Shown in pieces: positions 42,693-52,279 of a DNA stretch of 64,000 nucleotides. Numbering within the stretch: position 1 is the first letter of the stretch; every line of letters starts with the position of its first letter. Source of the stretch: Paenibacillus flagellatus (GTDB taxonomy: Bacteria > Bacillota > Bacilli > Paenibacillales > NBRC-103111); contig NZ_QJVJ01000006.1 in the NCBI RefSeq assembly GCF_003217775.1, forward strand, positions 124,001-188,000. Reading direction: 5' to 3'. The notes beneath the pieces are model-generated. The model was not told the origin of the DNA, did not search any database, and worked only from the letters and a program-made list of their open reading frames with translations. The position numbers and the translations under genes were made by a program.

Positions 42693-44690
42693 TTACTCCG
42701 CGGCGGTCGGTGCGTCCGTCGCCGCGGCTGTCTCCGGCCCCGACTCCGCGGCCGCGGCGGCGTCGGAGCCGAGCAGCGCGTCCAAAATGTCGCGCGCCAG
42801 CTTCTCGCCGATGCCGACCGCGCGGAAATCTTCCACGGACGCTTCCTTGATTTTTTTGAGCGAGCCGAAATGCTTCAGCAGCAGCTTGCGCCGCTTCTCG
42901 CCGATGCCGGGGATCGCGTCGAGCTGCGAGACGACCATCGACTTCGCGCGCGTCTCCCGGTGGAACGTGATGGCGAACCGGTGCACTTCCTCCTGAATGC
43001 GCTGGAGCAAGTAAAATTCCTGGCTGTCGCGCGGAATCGGCACGATCTCCGGCGGATCGCCGAGCATGAGCTGCGCCGTCTTATGCTTCGCGTCCTTGAC
43101 GAGACCGCATACCGGGATGAACAGCCCGAGCTCGTTCTCGAGCACGTCGACCGCCGCCGAGATTTGTCCTTTGCCGCCGTCCACGATGACGAGGTCGGGC
43201 AGCGGCAGCTGTTCCTTGAGCACGCGCTCGTACCGGCGGCGCACGACCTCCCGCATCGTCTCGTAATCATCCGGGCCTTGGACGGTCCGGATTTTGTACT
43301 TGCGGTATTCCTTGCGGTCCGGCTTGCCGTCGACGAAGACGACCATCGCCGATACCGGGTCCGAGCCTTGGATGTTCGAGTTGTCGAACGCTTCGATGCG
43401 CCGGATCGTATCGGTGCCGATCCATTCGCCCAAGCTTTGCACCGCCTTCACGCTGCGCTCCTCGTCCCGCTCGATGAGCCGGAACTTCTCCTCCAGCGCC
43501 ACGCGCGCGTTGTCGCACGCCATGCCGACGAGCTGCTTCTTCTTGCCCCGCTGCGGCTGGTGCACCTTGACGCGCAGCCATTTCTCCAGCGCCTCGGCGA
43601 TGTCGCGGTCCGCCTCGCTGTCGGAGACGCCCGGATCGTCCGTTTCCCGGGCCGCCTGGGCCGCGAGCGCGATCGGATTCGGCTTGACGTCGGACTGCCC
43701 GGCGTCCGTCTCCTCCCGGCGATCCGCCGACGGCAGGAAAATTTCTTTCGGCAGCGCCGGATTTTCGCTGTAATATTGCGTCACGAACGAGATGAAATCC
43801 TCGTATGCGTCGCCGTAATACGGGAACTGCGTGACGTGGCGCTCGATCATTTTCCCTTGGCGCATGTACAAAATTTGCACGCACATCCAGCCTTTGTCGA
43901 CGGCGAAGCCGAAGACGTCCCGATCGACCGCGTCGACCGTCGTGATCGTCTGCTTCTCCATGACCGCGTCGATGTTGACGATCTGGTCGCGCAGCTCCTT
44001 CGCCCGCTCGAAGTTGAGCTCCTCCGCGGCGGCGTGCATTTTGCGCGTCAGCTCGTCCTTGATGGCCACGTGTCCCCCGTTCAGGAACCGTGCAATTTCG
44101 TTCACCATTCGCTCGTATTCCCCTGCGGCCACCTCGTATTCGCAAGGAGCGACGCATTGGCCGAGATGGTAGTACAGGCAGACGCGGTCGGGCAGCGTTT
44201 TGCATTTGCGCAGCGGATACAGCCGGTCGAGCAGCTTTTTCGTCTCCTGCGCGGCGAACGCGTTCGGATACGGCCCGAAATATTTCGCTTTATCTTTCAG
44301 CACCTTGCGCGTCACTTCGAGGCGCGGGTGCGCTTCATGCGTAATTTTGATATACGGAAACGACTTGTCGTCCTTCAGCAGGACGTTATAGCGCGGATGG
44401 TACTGCTTGATCAGGTTGCACTCGAGAATGAGCGCCTCCATGTTGCTCGCCGTGACGATATATTCGAAATCGCATATTTCGGTGACGAGCCGCTGCGTCT
44501 TCCCGTCGTGGCTGCCGGAAAAGTAAGAACGCACGCGGTTTTTCAGCACCTTCGCCTTGCCGACGTATATGATCGTCCCGTCGCGGTTTTTCATCAAATA
44601 GCAGCCCGGCTTATCCGGCAGCAACGCCAGCTTCCGCCGGATCGACTCGGCGATTTTGTCGCGCCCTTCCCCGAAGCGCTCCTCGGCCAT
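42693..44690 (-). CDS. uvrC: Excinuclease ABC subunit C
   Basis: 665 residues from the ATG at 44690, six bases after GGAGGT; the longer reading upstream has no ribosome site. Domains in order: GIY-YIG nuclease ([25 protein letters not shown], residues about 17-95), UVR motif (about 205-240), RNase H-like nuclease (about 385-540, with VIVDGGKGQ) and the helix-hairpin-helix end ([20 protein letters not shown], about 575-625). It makes both incisions in nucleotide excision repair with UvrA and UvrB. The tail is alanine-rich and variable, so the protein is slightly longer than usual. Confidence 0.96.
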   Translation of the reverse strand: MAEERFGEGRDKIAESIRRKLALLPDKPGCYLMKNRDGTIIYVGKAKVLKNRVRSYFSGSHDGKTQRLVTEICDFEYIVTASNMEALILECNLIKQYHPRYNVLLKDDKSFPYIKITHEAHPRLEVTRKVLKDKAKYFGPYPNAFAAQETKKLLDRLYPLRKCKTLPDRVCLYYHLGQCVAPCEYEVAAGEYERMVNEIARFLNGGHVAIKDELTRKMHAAAEELNFERAKELRDQIVNIDAVMEKQTITTVDAVDRDVFGFAVDKGWMCVQILYMRQGKMIERHVTQFPYYGDAYEDFISFVTQYYSENPALPKEIFLPSADRREETDAGQSDVKPNPIALAAQAARETDDPGVSDSEADRDIAEALEKWLRVKVHQPQRGKKKQLVGMACDNARVALEEKFRLIERDEERSVKAVQSLGEWIGTDTIRRIEAFDNSNIQGSDPVSAMVVFVDGKPDRKEYRKYKIRTVQGPDDYETMREVVRRRYERVLKEQLPLPDLVIVDGGKGQISAAVDVLENELGLFIPVCGLVKDAKHKTAQLMLGDPPEIVPIPRDSQEFYLLQRIQEEVHRFAITFHRETRAKSMVVSQLDAIPGIGEKRRKLLLKHFGSLKKIKEASVEDFRAVGIGEKLARDILDALLGSDAAAAAESGPETAAATDAPTAAE

Positions 44691-44722
44691 GTCCAGACCT
44701 CCATTCTCCCGTTCCCCTGACG

Positions 44723-44764
44723 AAAAAAAAGTTCCGTTTCGCGGTTGCGAAAAAGAACTTTTCG
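44723..44764 (-). terminator. Terminator of trxA
   Basis: Minus strand AAAAGTTC and GAACTTTT arms enclose an inner TTCGC/GCGAA stem and end in eight T's. Confidence 0.85.
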
Positions 44765-44837
44765 TCCGTTCTATTCTTATCATACGACGGACGGGACGTT
44801 CCGCACAATCCCGTCCGGGCATGAAAGAGTTGTCAGC

Positions 44838-45155
44838 TTACAGATGGCGGCCTACGACGCTCTTCAGCGCGTCCTTCGGCTGGAAGCCGACCACCTTGTC
44901 GACCGGCTGGCCGTCCTTGAACACGATCAGCGTCGGAATGCTCATGACGCCGAAGCGCGAAGCGGATTCCGGGTTGTCGTCGACGTTGACTTTGGCGATT
45001 TTCACTTGATCGCCCATTTCTTTATCCAAATCCTCGAGAACCGGAGCGATCATCTTGCAAGGTCCGCACCAAGGCGCCCAAAAATCGACGAGAACCGTTC
45101 CGGTCGATTCGACTTCGGTTTTGAAAGATTGATCGGATACGTTTACGATTGCCAT
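44838..45155 (-). CDS. trxA: Thioredoxin
   Basis: 105 residues, the classic size. The active site WCGPCK lies near residues 28-33, and the cis-proline region MSIPTLIVF is near 75. It is a general disulfide reductase in the cytosol, reduced by thioredoxin reductase. AAGGAGG sits before the ATG. Promoter and terminator on both sides make it a single-gene unit. Confidence 0.97.
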   Translation of the reverse strand: MAIVNVSDQSFKTEVESTGTVLVDFWAPWCGPCKMIAPVLEDLDKEMGDQVKIAKVNVDDNPESASRFGVMSIPTLIVFKDGQPVDKVVGFQPKDALKSVVGRHL

Positions 45156-45189
45156 CGTCTTTCCTCCTTATACTAACAAAAAGTGTGTA

Positions 45190-45217
45190 CCTATAGATTT
45201 TAATGATTTTTGGTCAA
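45190..45217 (-). promoter_or_regulatory. Candidate trxA promoter
   Basis: Minus strand TTGACC (45212-45217), 16 bases, TATAGG (45190-45195). An extended -10 like TGGTATACT lies further upstream and may be a second start. Confidence 0.45.
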
Positions 45218-45386
45218 CATGTAAAGTATACCACAACTCGGGTCCATTTCATAACTGAAAACATGTTCCGGGACGGTTGTGCGCATACTATGGGCAGCGG
45301 ACGAACAAGCCCGGCCGAAGCGGCTCCGGTACGGGCGTCCGAACGGGCCGCAACGCAATTGTTGCAGGATTGTCACTTAATTTCCC

Positions 45387-45416
45387 TTTACAACGCGTTC
45401 GGCGTTTCGGTATACT
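45387..45416 (+). promoter_or_regulatory. Promoter of the yqzM-like gene
   Basis: TTTACA (45387-45392), 18 bases, TATACT (45411-45416), 39 bases before the start codon. The rest of 45220-45386 shows nothing recognisable. Confidence 0.6.
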
Positions 45417-45455
45417 GTACGTAGCCAATTTTAGCTGTATCGGGAGGAATAACCA

Positions 45456-45587
45456 ATGTCTGATCCTAGACTTCACGTCAACGAAGAACCCAGAAACGAT
45501 TTTCTCGACGTCGCCATCGGATTCGGCGTCACGTTCGGAGTATTCTTTCTGATCGCGCTCGTGGCCACCATCATTACGTTGTTCTGA
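45456..45587 (+). CDS. yqzM: YqzM family small membrane protein
   Basis: 43 residues, with GGGAGGAA at the right distance before the ATG. The first half is polar (SDPRLHVNEEPRNDFLDV) and the second a single membrane helix (AIGFGVTFGVFFLIALVATI). Length and layout match the YqzM family of Bacillales, whose role is not known. It has its own promoter and terminator. It is convergent with dnaI. Confidence 0.8.
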   Translation: MSDPRLHVNEEPRNDFLDVAIGFGVTFGVFFLIALVATIITLF

Positions 45588-45615
45588 TCCGCGCCGGCCG
45601 CGCGACACAAGCGAA

Positions 45616-45651
45616 GTCCCGTACCGCCATTGGCGGCGCGGGGCTTTTTTG
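45616..45651. terminator. Terminator between yqzM and dnaI
   Basis: Imperfect stem CCCGTACCGCC / GGCGGCGCGGG around an ATT loop, then six T's on the plus strand; on the minus strand it follows the dnaI stop. Confidence 0.75.
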
Positions 45652-45674
45652 TATGCGCAAAAAAAGCGGGAGCG

Positions 45675-46634
45675 TCACGCCCCCGCCTTGCCTCGCTTGT
45701 TCGTGCCGTTCACGACGATCACTTCGACGAACGGCCGAATCCGGTCCATGATCCGCTGCCCTTTGAACTCGTCGTCGCCGTCCTTGCTCGTGAAGCTGAA
45801 ATGCCTCTCCAGCTCCGACGGCTCGTGGTTCGACGTGAAGAAGGTCGGCTTCCGGTTCATCCGGTAGTTCAAAATCGTCCCCATCACGTGGTCCCGCACC
45901 CAAGGGTTCAAGTTCTCCGCGCCGATGTCGTCGAACACGAGCAGGTCGGTTTCCTTGAGCAGCTCGACCGTCTCCTTCAGCCGGTGCGGCTCCTGGATCA
46001 TCGATTTCAAATCCTCGACGAAGTCGGGCATGTAGACGATCGCGCCGGACTTCCCGCTTTTGGCGAGCTGGTACAGCATGAAGCACATGAGAAACGTCTT
46101 CCCGGTGCCGAACGGCCCGACCAGGTACAGCCCTTCCTTCTGCAGCCCTTCGGCCTGCGTCTTGCGGATATACCGGAGCAGGCTGCCGACCGCCTCCACC
46201 CGTTCCGGGTCGATGTCGACGATTTCGTCGATCGAGTAGCCTTGCGTCAGCGCCCGGTCGTCGATGTAAAAGCTGCGGATCCGGCTGCGGATCGCGTCCA
46301 TCGATTGTTTGGCCAGCAGCTTCGAGCACGGCACCGACTGGTCGTGAATGTACGGATTGCCGTTGATCGTCTCGACGGACAGCCTCGTGTAATGGCCCTC
46401 GAAATCGTTCGGACACTTGTCCAGCCCCGGGCACTGGGCGCAGTTGCGCTGCTCGGTCACGTACTGGTACAGCCGGTTCATGCTGATTTTCAGCGTCCGG
46501 TCGTCGATTTCCGGATGGTCCGCGCGCAGCTTTTGAACGAGCGGATCGTTCAGCAGGCGCTTCGTTTTCTCTTCCGCCCGTTTGGCGAACGACAGCTTTT
46601 GCCAATCTCCAAGCATACCGGACAACGATTCCAT
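45675..46634 (-). CDS. dnaI: Primosomal protein DnaI, helicase-loading AAA+ ATPase
   Basis: 319 residues. The N-terminal helicase-binding domain contains a zinc site CAQCPGLDKC near residues 83-92. The AAA+ part has Walker A GPFGTGKT near 170 and Walker B LLVFDDIG near 230. DnaI loads the DnaC replicative helicase onto DNA with DnaB and DnaD. It is downstream of dnaB, as in Bacillus. A 61-base gap separates the two genes. Confidence 0.95.
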   Translation of the reverse strand: MESLSGMLGDWQKLSFAKRAEEKTKRLLNDPLVQKLRADHPEIDDRTLKISMNRLYQYVTEQRNCAQCPGLDKCPNDFEGHYTRLSVETINGNPYIHDQSVPCSKLLAKQSMDAIRSRIRSFYIDDRALTQGYSIDEIVDIDPERVEAVGSLLRYIRKTQAEGLQKEGLYLVGPFGTGKTFLMCFMLYQLAKSGKSGAIVYMPDFVEDLKSMIQEPHRLKETVELLKETDLLVFDDIGAENLNPWVRDHVMGTILNYRMNRKPTFFTSNHEPSELERHFSFTSKDGDDEFKGQRIMDRIRPFVEVIVVNGTNKRGKAGA

Positions 46635-46695
46635 GAGAAGGATCCGACTCCTTTCTTAAAATGTCGCTGCGACGCGGCGGCGATCGCCGCAAGGA

Positions 46696-48195
46696 TTACG
46701 TGCCTTTGCCGTCGATTTCCCGGGCGAGCTTGCGGATTTCCGCCAGCTTCTCCTCGCTGACCGGCTTCGCCGCCGGCATATCGGTAATGATCGCGATCTT
46801 CGGCTTTTGCTGGCGCGCCCCCCGCCCTTTGCCCGGAAACGGGGCCAGCGTGCCTTCCGGCTTCGCGGACCGTTTCGCCCGCTTCATCGTCTGATCGCGT
46901 ATGTAAGCGACGGCTTGCTCGTACGTGCTCACGCCTTTCGCCATCATGTTGGAAGCGACGGAGTCGATATAGTTCTTCGTCCAGGACGACTCCTTGTAGA
47001 CGTGCAGATGATGGATCATGACGTTCATCACTTCGTCCGGCATCCGGTAGTTGACGTCGATTTTCTCGAAAATGTCCGATACCGGCTTCGGCACGGCGCC
47101 TTTCGGGAAGAAGCGCTCGAGCACTTTCGTGTACGGCTCGTTGCGCATGATCAAGTTGTACTGGTGCTGGTTGCATTGGCCGGCGAACATCGGCGGCACC
47201 TCGAGGTAGTACTGCATCTCCACCGGCTTTTCCTCGATCACGCCGGCGTAGTCGTCCGTTCTCGCGATGCCGGCGATTTTATGGAACAGCCGCTCGCGCT
47301 CCTGCTCCCGCTCCTTGTCCTGGCGGAAGTACAAATTCGCTTTGTACTGCAGCATGTCGACCTGCAGCTCGCCGTCCTCCGAGAACATGCCGTCCTCGTC
47401 CAGCAGCCGGCACGTTTCGCGCAGCGACAAATTGTATTTGCGGGCGATTTTGTTGATTTCGAACATTTGATCCGGGTTGTGGCGCAAGTTTTCGACGAAC
47501 GGCCGGTTGCGCGACGTGCCTCTCGGAAACCGTTGAATAATTTCGCTGTAATGGAACGCCTTCGTCGTGACGTCGATCGCTCTCGCCGTCTCGCGGGCAG
47601 GAGCCGTTTCGTGAAGCGCCTGCTCCAGCTCGTAGTCGATCGACTTCGTGTTCAGCCGGAACAAGTCGTAGAACGGTACCGACAAATCTTCCGACTGGAG
47701 CGCCGGGTCTTGCAGCTCTTCCGGCTCCGCCGAATAAAATTGCTCCCGCAGCGACAGCACGGCGTATTTGCCGACTTTGTCGTGCAGCAGCATGACGAGG
47801 TGCTGGTTTTTGAAAAATTCTTGCGGCGACAACGGCTGGGACAGCACGTATTCGTACAAGTAGTCGTCGGCCGCGGGCGAATATTTGCGGTTCGTCTGCA
47901 GCAGCCCGATCGCCTCGAGCTTCGACGTCTGCTCGATCAGCAGCTTGCGGCCGCGCTCCCCCGGCTCGAGATCGAGCGCGAGAAACAGCTTCCGCTGCTG
48001 CTCCAGCTCCGAGTAGCCCGTCCGGTCGCCCGGCACCTGCTGGAACAGCGTCTGGTAGACGCCGATCGCGAACGCGCCGATCATCGGCTGATAGATGCCG
48101 GACAGCATCCGGTAATCGAGCCCGCTAAGCGAAAAATCCCGGTACACGCAGAACCGGTGATTTTCCGTGAAATGCAACATGTTCGTCATACGCAT
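46696..48195 (-). CDS. dnaB: Replication initiation and membrane attachment protein DnaB (helicase loader)
   Basis: 499 residues from the ATG at 48195, which is best spaced from GGGGA (48210 and 48189 are alternatives). N-terminal DnaB/DnaD winged-helix part (RDFSLSGLDYRMLSGIYQPMIG), then DnaD-like helical repeats including the conserved YxxxIxxxW type region (WTKNYIDSVASNMMAKGV near residue 395-415) and a basic C-terminal tail that binds single-stranded DNA. It starts replication and restart with DnaI. Bacillus nrdR, normally upstream, is not here; an 890-base gap with repeats replaces it. Confidence 0.93.
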   Translation of the reverse strand: MRMTNMLHFTENHRFCVYRDFSLSGLDYRMLSGIYQPMIGAFAIGVYQTLFQQVPGDRTGYSELEQQRKLFLALDLEPGERGRKLLIEQTSKLEAIGLLQTNRKYSPAADDYLYEYVLSQPLSPQEFFKNQHLVMLLHDKVGKYAVLSLREQFYSAEPEELQDPALQSEDLSVPFYDLFRLNTKSIDYELEQALHETAPARETARAIDVTTKAFHYSEIIQRFPRGTSRNRPFVENLRHNPDQMFEINKIARKYNLSLRETCRLLDEDGMFSEDGELQVDMLQYKANLYFRQDKEREQERERLFHKIAGIARTDDYAGVIEEKPVEMQYYLEVPPMFAGQCNQHQYNLIMRNEPYTKVLERFFPKGAVPKPVSDIFEKIDVNYRMPDEVMNVMIHHLHVYKESSWTKNYIDSVASNMMAKGVSTYEQAVAYIRDQTMKRAKRSAKPEGTLAPFPGKGRGARQQKPKIAIITDMPAAKPVSEEKLAEIRKLAREIDGKGT

Positions 48196-48296
48196 GAAAA
48201 GTTTCCCCATTCCTGTTCAACGGCCGAAAGAAGCGATGATCGAAATCCGTTCCTCTATTCTATCACAAAATCCGACAAGCCGGGAGCTAGAAAAGT

Positions 48297-48347
48297 CCCC
48301 AAAAAGTGACGAAACGCTTCGAAGCTTACTCCGGGTACTTTTTGGGG
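48297..48347. repeat. Long hairpin upstream of dnaB
   Basis: CCCCAAAAAGT (48297-48307) and ACTTTTTGGGG (48337-48347) are perfect 11-base arms. A second palindrome GCTTCGAAGC (48316-48325) lies in the loop. It is about 100 bases before dnaB and could be a terminator of a lost upstream gene or a leader structure. Confidence 0.6.
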
Positions 48348-48404
48348 CGCCCCCCGGATTCTGTCCCGCGATTTCTCTCCGGCTCGGCGGGCAGCTGCGT
48401 CTCG

Positions 48405-48584
48405 TTGGATTTTGTCCAATAGATTTTCCTCGGGAAGCGGCAATTCCGCTCCGCGATTGGATTCCGTCCAACAGATGACCTTCCCCGGCCCGATTAAATC
48501 CGGATCGTCGCCAATCTGTTGGATTTTTTCCAATCGAGCCCTTCCAGGGCAGCTAAAGATTCGATTCTTTTGGATAAAATCCAA
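48405..48584. repeat. Array A: four TTGGA/TCCAA palindromes
   Basis: Palindromes of the form TTGGATNNNATCCAA start at 48405, 48457, 48519 and 48570 (steps 52, 62, 51). The second and third also pair with each other: TCCAACAGAT at 48467-48476 and ATCTGTTGGA at 48514-48523. The first gap holds an AGCGG/CCGCT hairpin. The layout recurs at 60365-60550. It resembles a REP/BIME-type interspersed element. No coding potential is seen. Confidence 0.8.
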
Positions 48585-48599
48585 TAGACATCCATGTCG

Positions 48600-48893
48600 C
48601 GGCGCGGCACCATCAGAAGGATGAAAATAGTCCAACGTTCGTACGGCCGGCGAAGGGAGGTCGACGGGAATCGCCCGAGCGGGTTCGATCCGAGCGAGCC
48701 GCTCCGTCCCGGTTCGCCGGTTCAGCCGGGATCCGTTCCGTTTCGAACCAAACCGAGACTCCCTCCCAACCCGATACGCGGTTGTGGAAGAGCATTTGTC
48801 TTGAACGAACGCGGCGTGTAACGGAGTACGTCATTTGGGGGCACGTTATCGGATCCGTTTCGGGGAGAGCTGTTTTCTCAGGAGGGCCGCGTA
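48600..48893. other. Intergenic DNA without recognised gene
   Basis: Nearly 300 bases of GC-rich sequence. A 75-codon open frame on the plus strand (48594-48821) has low-complexity R, P and G content and no ribosome site, so it was not accepted. No promoter was identified. Confidence 0.4.
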
Positions 48894-48931
48894 CCTAAAT
48901 ACAAAACTGCACCCGGCTTCCCGGATGCAGT
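48894..48931 (-). terminator. Terminator downstream of the hydrolase gene
   Basis: Minus strand ACTGCA...TGCAGT stem with an inner CCGG/CCGG part and one mismatch, then TTTTGTATTT. It is about 155 bases beyond the hydrolase stop. Confidence 0.65.
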
Positions 48932-49031
48932 GCGGCTGCATGTTCATGGATGCGGATACGTGGCGACGGAACGAGGGGCATAACCGCGGTTTTTCCGGCG
49001 TCGGCGCAAGGCAACGAGGCAGCGGGACAAG

Positions 49032-49064
49032 CATAAGCCCCGGCCTCCAAAACGGAGACCGGGG
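49032..49064 (-). terminator. Hairpin right after the hydrolase gene
   Basis: AAGCCCCGG and CCGGGGCTT arms with an inner CTCC/GGAG pair; only a short T-run. Together with the next hairpin it may end the transcript. Confidence 0.6.
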
Positions 49065-49085
49065 CTTCCGCCTCGCGACCGCGCT

Positions 49086-49973
49086 TTACGTCCGCCGCTC
49101 CTCCGGCGGAACGCCGAGCGGCTCGCCCGCGCCGTCCGGGGCGAACGCCGCTTCCGCCGGCTCGTCCCGCGTCGGCTCGTCGAGCGCGAGCCGACGGTCC
49201 CGCAGCAGGCCGCGAATCCAGCGGCGGATGACGTCGTTCATTTCCGAAGCGGCCTTGGTCGGGATTTGATGCTTCTCGTCTTTGCACAGATGGACTTCGC
49301 AATCCGGGAGTTCCCGCTCCAGCAGCTTGCGGTATCTCTTGAAGCCGCGGTCCTTCGTCCCGTACAGGAGCAGCACCGGCGCGCGCACGTCGGACAACCG
49401 TTTCGTGCAGCTGTAGCCCAAGCTGTATTTGTAGTATTGATGAATGTTCTCGGCATGGCCGCGCCGGGCGTCGCGGAACAAATTGCGGAACGTCAGCCGG
49501 CCGTCGGCGTTGCCCCACGTAATCGCCCACATGAGCGGCGCGAGCATCGTCTTCCATCGGGACAGGCCGATGGCGAGACGGATCCGGTTTTTCAGCACGA
49601 AGTCGCTCGCTTCGGACATGGCGCTGATCAGGATGCCGCCGAGAAACCGGTCCGGGTGCGTCAGCATCGCCTCGAGCGCGACGGAGCCTCCGGTGGAATA
49701 GCCGCAGACGAACGCCTTCGGTATTCCCAAGTAATCGAGCAGCCGGACGATATCTTCGACGATCAGCTCGTACGTGATCGGCGCCTTCGACGGTCCGCTT
49801 TTCCCGTGACCGCGAATATCGAAGGTGACGACCGAGAACTCGCCCGCCAGCTGCACCTGCTGGTAGCGGAAATTGGCGCTCGTCAACAGCGGCGGATGGA
49901 TGAAGACGATCGGCGTTCCTTTCCCGTGCACGTGGTAATTCAAAAGCGTTCCGTTGATCGTTGCGATCGGCAT
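49086..49973 (-). CDS. Alpha/beta hydrolase
   Basis: 295 residues from the ATG at 49973, 11 bases after GGGAGGG; the longer upstream reading lacks a ribosome site. The oxyanion loop FIHPPLL, DIRGHGKS, nucleophile elbow GYSTGG (serine near residue 92), acid in YGTKD near 220 and histidine in DEKHQIP near 245 give a complete catalytic triad. It is soluble. The substrate is unknown; members include esterases and haloperoxidase-like enzymes. The last 30 residues are a charged extension. Confidence 0.9.
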   Translation of the reverse strand: MPIATINGTLLNYHVHGKGTPIVFIHPPLLTSANFRYQQVQLAGEFSVVTFDIRGHGKSGPSKAPITYELIVEDIVRLLDYLGIPKAFVCGYSTGGSVALEAMLTHPDRFLGGILISAMSEASDFVLKNRIRLAIGLSRWKTMLAPLMWAITWGNADGRLTFRNLFRDARRGHAENIHQYYKYSLGYSCTKRLSDVRAPVLLLYGTKDRGFKRYRKLLERELPDCEVHLCKDEKHQIPTKAASEMNDVIRRWIRGLLRDRRLALDEPTRDEPAEAAFAPDGAGEPLGVPPEERRT

Positions 49974-50134
49974 GACAAACGTGTCCCTCCCGATGGTCGT
50001 AGTTGGCAACATATCGCTACCCGTTACGATGCCCCGGAAAACCGACTTTTATCGAACGTCCGCCCGCCCGAATCTTGCACCGCACCTGCTGGCGCCGGCA
50101 TGAAGCCGTTCCGCCGCCCCCCGCCCAAACGGTA

Positions 50135-50162
50135 CAAAAAAAGCTTCCCGCCCGGGGAAGCC
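50135..50162 (-). terminator. Terminator of the yuiB-like gene
   Basis: Minus strand GCTTCCC, a CGGGC loop, GGGAAGC and seven T's, eight bases beyond the stop codon. Confidence 0.88.
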
Positions 50163-50169
50163 GCCATCG

Positions 50170-50463
50170 TCAAAACATTTTATAGCCGCGTACCCGCAGC
50201 AGCTGAATCGTCTTGCCGCTCAAGACGGCGCCCAGCAGCCCGCATGCGAACAGCAAATATTCGCCGAACTTCAATTCGCCGAGACGCGCGAGCAGCGACC
50301 CGGAATGCCAAGCCCAGTAGACGAGCATGCCGATCACCGCGACGATGTACAAGTAGATGGGGAAATGCGTCGTTTTCAGCAGCATGTTGAAAATAAAGCC
50401 GATGCCGAACATGAGCACGAAGACGAGCACCATCGCGATCACCAACTGGATGATGTCTATCAT
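50170..50463 (-). CDS. yuiB: YuiB-like membrane protein
   Basis: 97 residues from the ATG at 50463, nine bases after GGGAGGT. Three hydrophobic segments and the C-terminal LLRVRGYKMF, which closely matches the end of Bacillus YuiB; the FGIGFIFNMLLK block is also shared. The role of YuiB is unknown. It is a single-gene unit. Confidence 0.8.
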   Translation of the reverse strand: MIDIIQLVIAMVLVFVLMFGIGFIFNMLLKTTHFPIYLYIVAVIGMLVYWAWHSGSLLARLGELKFGEYLLFACGLLGAVLSGKTIQLLRVRGYKMF

Positions 50464-50653
50464 ACGTTCAGTACCTCCCGCTTTCCTTACCCATTTCACG
50501 TCCATTGTAGTGGAATCGGACGGCGAAGTAAAGGCTTCCGCCGAACTGTGCGAATTCCGTCACGGAACGCCCCGCCCGTACGCCGGAACGTAATCCCCCG
50601 TCCCCGAATACGGTATGGATAAACGCCTACCGGGAAAGGAAGAAACGACCGCC

Positions 50654-51277
50654 ATGAATCCCCCTTACACCCTTCCGCTGCAAATCCAAACGGTCCGCCG
50701 GACCGGTCCGAAGTTCGAGCTGTACGTCCCGCGCGTCGTCCAAGCGCCGAACGCCGCCGCGCAAGTCCGGATGAACAACGCCATCGCCGGCCAAATCCAA
50801 TCGATGCTCCGCCAGCTCGGCTATACCCAGCATCCGCATACGACGGAAATCAACGGCTTCTACGAGATCAAGACGAACGAGCGCGGTCTGCTCAGCGTCG
50901 CCCTGAACGTGTACGGCTACACGGAGCACGCGGCGCACGGCTTGACGCTGATCCGGTCGCTGACGTTCGACACGTCCACGGGCAAAGCGTACACGCTCGG
51001 CGAGCTGTTCGCTTCCGGCAGCGGCTACGTCAAGCGCATCTCCGACATCGTCAAGGCGCAAATCGCCGAGCGCGGCATCCAGACGCTCGCGCCGTTCGCG
51101 TCGATCCGGCCGGATCAAGACTATTACGTCGCGGACAAGGCGCTCGTCGTCTATTTCCAGCTGTACGAAATTACGCCCTACGTGTTCGGCTTTCCGATGT
51201 TTCCAATCTCCGTTTATTCGCTGCAGGACTTGATTCCCGACGCCAGCCCGATCCAGCCGATGACGGTCAACGGGTAG
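50654..51277 (+). CDS. DUF4163/DUF3298 domain protein
   Basis: 207 residues. The N-terminal half ([24 protein letters not shown], residues about 24-47) and the C-terminal half ([11 protein letters not shown] near the end) match the two-part DUF4163-DUF3298 module seen in RsiV and PdaC. Here it has no signal peptide or membrane anchor, unlike those proteins. The ATG at 50654 has AAAGGAAG about 11 bases upstream; the ATG at 50615 has none. A binding role for lysozyme or another ligand cannot be claimed. Function unknown. Confidence 0.8.
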   Translation: MNPPYTLPLQIQTVRRTGPKFELYVPRVVQAPNAAAQVRMNNAIAGQIQSMLRQLGYTQHPHTTEINGFYEIKTNERGLLSVALNVYGYTEHAAHGLTLIRSLTFDTSTGKAYTLGELFASGSGYVKRISDIVKAQIAERGIQTLAPFASIRPDQDYYVADKALVVYFQLYEITPYVFGFPMFPISVYSLQDLIPDASPIQPMTVNG

Positions 51278-51447
51278 GCCTTCCCGCTTCCTCCGCCGGT
51301 TGGAAAGACGGCTTCGCCGCGCGCGAAGCCGCTCCGGGCGGCGCTTTGTGTCAACTCTGTGAATCGTTTGCCCTTTGTCGTGCGTTTCGTTACAATGAAG
51401 GGCGTAACCGAAAGTCCGAGCGGACAAACGAAAGGAAGTGGCCCCCA

Positions 51448-52194
51448 ATGAGCGAAGCGGTACAAACGCTGGAAGGCTGGTACGCGCTGCACGACTTCCG
51501 CGCGATCGACTGGAGCGCCTGGAAGCGGCTGTCGGCCGACGAGCGCGCCAAAGCGGAGGACGAGCTGCACGCGCTGCTGCATGAATGGAACATCATCGAG
51601 CAGCACAAGAAAGGCAGCACCGCCTTCTATTCCGTAGTCGGCCAAAAAGCCGATTTCGTCTTCATGCATTTGCGCGAAACGTTGGACGAGCTGAACGATC
51701 TGGAGAACAAGTTCAACAAGACGTCGTTCGCCCAATATACGATTCCGGTTTATTCCTACGTCTCCGTCGTCGAGCTGAGCAGCTATATGGCGAAGCCGGG
51801 CACCGACCCGATGGAGGATCCGGAAGTGGTCGCGCGGCTCAAGCCGACGCTGCCGAAGGCGAAGCACATCTGCTTCTACCCGATGAACAAGCGCCGTTCC
51901 GGCAACGACAACTGGTACATGCTCAGCATGGAGGAGCGCCGCGGCTTCATGCGCAGCCACGGCATGATCGGACGCAGCTACGCGGGCCGCGTGAAGCAGA
52001 TCATTACCGGCTCGGTCGGCTTCGACGACTGGGAATGGGGCGTGACGCTGTTCGCCGACGATCCGCTTACGTTCAAGAAGCTCGTATACGAGATGCGCTT
52101 CGACGAAGCGAGCGCCCGGTTCGGCGAATTCGGCGCGTTCTATGTCGGCAACCTGCTCGACGCGGACAAGACGCGAGAGCTGCTGCGCGTCTGA
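51448..52194 (+). CDS. chdC: Coproheme decarboxylase (HemQ/ChdC, chlorite dismutase family)
   Basis: 248 residues; AAGGAAG lies nine bases before the ATG. Two ferredoxin-like halves: the N-terminal [18 protein letters not shown] and the C-terminal haem-binding half with [24 protein letters not shown], which includes the proximal histidine, and [12 protein letters not shown]. The catalytic tyrosine region [14 protein letters not shown] is conserved. It makes haem b from coproheme in the last step of the Gram-positive haem pathway. It is transcribed alone and ends at a strong terminator. Confidence 0.96.
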   Translation: MSEAVQTLEGWYALHDFRAIDWSAWKRLSADERAKAEDELHALLHEWNIIEQHKKGSTAFYSVVGQKADFVFMHLRETLDELNDLENKFNKTSFAQYTIPVYSYVSVVELSSYMAKPGTDPMEDPEVVARLKPTLPKAKHICFYPMNKRRSGNDNWYMLSMEERRGFMRSHGMIGRSYAGRVKQIITGSVGFDDWEWGVTLFADDPLTFKKLVYEMRFDEASARFGEFGAFYVGNLLDADKTRELLRV

Positions 52195-52210
52195 CCCGAC
52201 GACATCGCCA

Positions 52211-52240
52211 AAAAGCCCGGTCCGCCATGGACCGGGCTTT
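52211..52240 (+). terminator. Terminator of chdC
   Basis: AAAGCCCGGTCC, a GCCAT loop, GGACCGGGCTTTT; a 12-bp perfect stem with T-run. Confidence 0.92.
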
Positions 52241-52279
52241 TCGTATTCACGCGGGATCCGCACGGCCGAACGGCCGGCT

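Noticed and set aside
48405-48584. Array A (and B) as a CRISPR array
   Set aside because: The repeats are only about 15 bases, vary in sequence, alternate in orientation and are unevenly spaced (gaps about 36 and 47 bases). No cas genes are near.
48594-48821. 75-codon open frame between the dnaB leader and the hydrolase
   Set aside because: No ribosome site, low-complexity composition and no recognisable motif.
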